Under the pieces are notes generated by a model. That model made no database searches. It worked only from the letters and a program-made list of their open reading frames with translations, and was not told the DNA's origin. Shown one piece after another: positions 6,234 through 7,640 of a DNA stretch of 7,640 nt. The position numbers and the translations under genes were made by a program. Positions within the stretch are counted from its first letter, which is position 1, and each line of letters starts with the position of its first letter. The stretch is from a bacterium (GTDB lineage: Bacteria; Patescibacteriota; Microgenomatia; JAUYPR01), in the NCBI GenBank assembly GCA_030695785.1, contig JAUYPR010000018.1:1-7640 (forward strand), written 5' to 3'.

Positions 6234-7220
6234 CTAAACTTGACTCCTCCAATAATTTAAGAGGTCTTCCATTGTTTTTTCAAACGGAATTTCCGGTTTC
6301 CAACCGGTGGCTTGGTGAAACTTCGAGCAATCACCCTGCAGAATCGGAACGTCCGATGGTCGCATCCTCTCAGGATCTTGCTTCACTTTTACCTTCGTTT
6401 TTGAAAGTCCGAGCAATATATCCAACATGTCGCCGACCTTGATTGCGTTCCCTGAACAGATATTGTAGACCTCACCCGGCTCTCCTTTTTGCACGGCAAG
6501 CAGATACCCTCGTACCATATCGCGCACGTCTGTCCAATCGCGGCGTGGCGTTAAATCGCCGACATAAATCACCGGCTCTTGCAAACCCTTCTCGATCAGC
6601 GCGATTTGTTTCGCAAACGTGGATGTCACGAACACTTCTCCCCGCCGCGGCCCAGTGTGATTGAACCCGCGCGTACGCACAATTCGCATGTTATAGCTAT
6701 GGTGATACTGGTAGCCTAAGTAGTCCATTGCAACTTTCGAGACCGCATAGGGTGACATTGGGCGCAAGGGATTATCTTCTTTAATGGGAATTTCATTTGG
6801 CTTCACCAGCCCGTATTCTTCCGACGAACACGCAATTTGAATATATGGATCAATCTTCGATTTGCGGATCGCCTCAAACAAATTCGCTGTTCCCACCACA
6901 TTCGTCTCAAGGGTCACCGACGGGGAGGTCCACGACGCCGGCACAAACGACTGGGCGGCCAAGTGAAACACATAATTTGGCCGAACGTCAAGAAATATCT
7001 TGTCCAGTGAGTGCGGATCCATCAGATCCGCTTCAAAAAGCTGGATCTTGCCATTCATGTGCTCGATGTTCGCCTTATTGCTCCGCCACCGTGCGATTCC
7101 ATAGACCTCAAATCCATCGTGGAACAACAACTCCGCCATGTGACTCCCCGCAAAACCGGTGATGCCGGTAATAAGTGCGCGTGACGCTGTTTTTTTGTTT
7201 TTTGCTTGCGTTGTCATCAT
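6234..7220 (-). CDS. GDP-sugar short-chain dehydrogenase: GDP-6-deoxy-4-keto-mannose reductase or GDP-mannose 4,6-dehydratase type
   Basis: A 328-residue extended SDR. The Rossmann motif is GITGFAG (19-25), the catalytic centre is SSEEYG (132-137) with SPYAVSK (Y158, K162), followed by FNHTGPRRGE (186-195) and RDWTDVRD (227-234). The features SSEEYG, LRPMSPY, TDVRD, the RPSDVP motif near 287-292 and TGWKP near 305 resemble RMD, which reduces GDP-4-keto-6-deoxymannose to GDP-rhamnose. PRRGE and the retained Ser-Glu before Tyr resemble GMD, which makes that keto-sugar from GDP-mannose. Automatic annotation would probably say GDP-mannose 4,6-dehydratase; I lean to an RMD-like enzyme. It acts in the cytoplasm. 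I chose ATG 7220 (ATGA overlap with the upstream stop); ATG 7217 is equally possible and better spaced from GGAGG. A TTG at 7232 lies before the Shine-Dalgarno and is unlikely. Confidence 0.85.
   Translation of the reverse strand: MMTTQAKNKKTASRALITGITGFAGSHMAELLFHDGFEVYGIARWRSNKANIEHMNGKIQLFEADLMDPHSLDKIFLDVRPNYVFHLAAQSFVPASWTSPSVTLETNVVGTANLFEAIRKSKIDPYIQIACSSEEYGLVKPNEIPIKEDNPLRPMSPYAVSKVAMDYLGYQYHHSYNMRIVRTRGFNHTGPRRGEVFVTSTFAKQIALIEKGLQEPVIYVGDLTPRRDWTDVRDMVRGYLLAVQKGEPGEVYNICSGNAIKVGDMLDILLGLSKTKVKVKQDPERMRPSDVPILQGDCSKFHQATGWKPEIPFEKTMEDLLNYWRSQV
6244..6250 (-). promoter_or_regulatory. Shine-Dalgarno for the GT2-GtrA gene
   Basis: GGAGGAG on the minus strand lies within the last codons of the SDR gene, 11 nt before GTG 6232. 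The spacing is a little long but no nearer start exists, so it supports the GTG start. Confidence 0.5.
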
Positions 7221-7640
7221 TTCTCCTCCCAAAACGCGAACATTCTTTTTAACCCTTCCTCTAATTCAATCGTTGGCTCCCATCCTAATTCTTCTTTGAT
7301 TTTCGTTATATCCGGCTGCCGCTGTTTTGGGTCGTCTGGCGGAACTTCTTTGTGGGCGATTCCAATCTTTTTCTTTGCCAAACGACGAACCAATTCCGCG
7401 AGTTCTGCAATCGTAAATTCGTGCGGATTACCAAGATTATACACCCTCCCCCGGGCTTTCTCCCTCCCCATCACGTTCATAAGTCCGCGGACAAGATCGG
7501 TCACATAACAGAAACTGCGCGTCTGCGACCCATCGCCATATACAGTGAGATCTTGACCTGCCAAGGCTTGTGTCAGAAAATTCGAAATGACCCGGCCATC
7601 ATCTTTTTGGAGCCGCGGGCCATAGGTATTAAAAATACGG
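7217..7640 (-). CDS. UDP-glucuronate decarboxylase (UDP-xylose synthase)-like SDR, C-terminal part
   Basis: The last 140 residues of an extended SDR whose N-terminal Rossmann part and catalytic YxxxK lie beyond the right edge. The frame is open from 7639 to the TGA at 7217-7219. The segment begins RIFNTYGPR, followed by DDGRVISNF, YGDGSQTRSFCYV, DLVRGL, NLGNPHEFT, PPDDPKQRQPDI and LGWEP. This run closely follows the C-terminal half of UXS enzymes, which oxidise and decarboxylate UDP-glucuronate to UDP-xylose using bound NAD. A related nucleotide-sugar epimerase or dehydratase is less likely given the DDP.QR.PDI motif. The stop overlaps the next gene's ATG (ATGA), so the two SDRs are co-translated. 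An internal TTG at 7564 would give a 115-residue product but lies in mid-domain and is not a real start. Confidence 0.88.
   Translation of the reverse strand, partial: RIFNTYGPRLQKDDGRVISNFLTQALAGQDLTVYGDGSQTRSFCYVTDLVRGLMNVMGREKARGRVYNLGNPHEFTIAELAELVRRLAKKKIGIAHKEVPPDDPKQRQPDITKIKEELGWEPTIELEEGLKRMFAFWEEK
7223..7230 (-). promoter_or_regulatory. Shine-Dalgarno (GGGAGGAG) for the GDP-sugar SDR gene
   Basis: GGGAGGAG ends 2 nt before ATG 7220 and 5 nt before ATG 7217; counted from the GGAGG core the gaps are 4 and 7 nt. It lies in the final codons of the upstream gene and excludes the TTG at 7232 as the main start. Confidence 0.6.

Noticed and set aside
5927..6442. Plus-strand frame of 171 codons opposite the GT2-GtrA and SDR genes
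   Set aside because: It spans the junction of two well-supported minus-strand genes, has no recognisable domain and no ribosome-binding site that I can see; it is an antisense shadow.
7190..7206. T-rich run in the SDR gene as a terminator or slippage site
   Set aside because: It encodes a Lys/Asn-rich N-terminal stretch (KNKK) of the SDR, has no stem before it, and the frame is intact through it.

Overview
The window is a dense stretch of glycan-assembly genes from a bacterium using a standard-type code: TGA terminates two of the genes, which argues against the Gracilibacteria/Absconditabacteria lineage where TGA encodes glycine. Small DsbB/DsbA-type proteins, a polyprenyl-phosphate-mannose-synthase-like enzyme fused to a GtrA domain, an ALG5-like glycosyltransferase and several GT-C membrane transferases packed together resemble what is common in Candidate Phyla Radiation (Patescibacteria) genomes. 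That lineage call is an inference from gene content, not a proven assignment.

Layout. Right block, minus strand, read from 7640 down to 3531: the C-terminal part of a UDP-glucuronate decarboxylase-like SDR (runs off the right edge), a GDP-sugar SDR of the RMD/GMD type, a GT2-GtrA fusion, and an ArnT/PMT-like GT-C transferase. Junctions are 4-bp or 1-bp overlaps or a 1-nt gap, so this is almost certainly one operon. Middle block, plus strand, 2462-3528: dsbB then dsbA, 5 nt apart, converging on the right block with only 2 nt between the stop codons. Left block, minus strand, read from 2406 (or 2412) down to 1: an ALG5-like GT2, a GT87/MptB-like GT-C transferase and a second ArnT/PMT-like GT-C transferase (runs off the left edge), each overlapping the next. 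The left block and dsbBA diverge from one roughly 45-50 bp intergenic region that carries promoter-like hexamers on both strands.

How the genes may work together (inference from families). The SDRs make nucleotide sugars (UDP-xylose and a GDP-6-deoxyhexose are the most likely products). The two GT2 enzymes transfer a sugar to polyprenyl phosphate at the inner membrane face, and the GtrA domain may help move the lipid-linked sugar outward. The three GT-C proteins would use polyprenyl-P-sugars outside the membrane to build or decorate a surface glycan or glycoprotein. DsbB and DsbA would supply disulfides to exported proteins. The right-block GT-C protein has just two cysteines, six residues apart, both in its predicted exported C-terminal domain, so it is a candidate substrate. 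No gene-free stretch exceeds 300 bases. I saw no tRNA, rRNA, CRISPR, insertion sequence or convincing intrinsic terminator.
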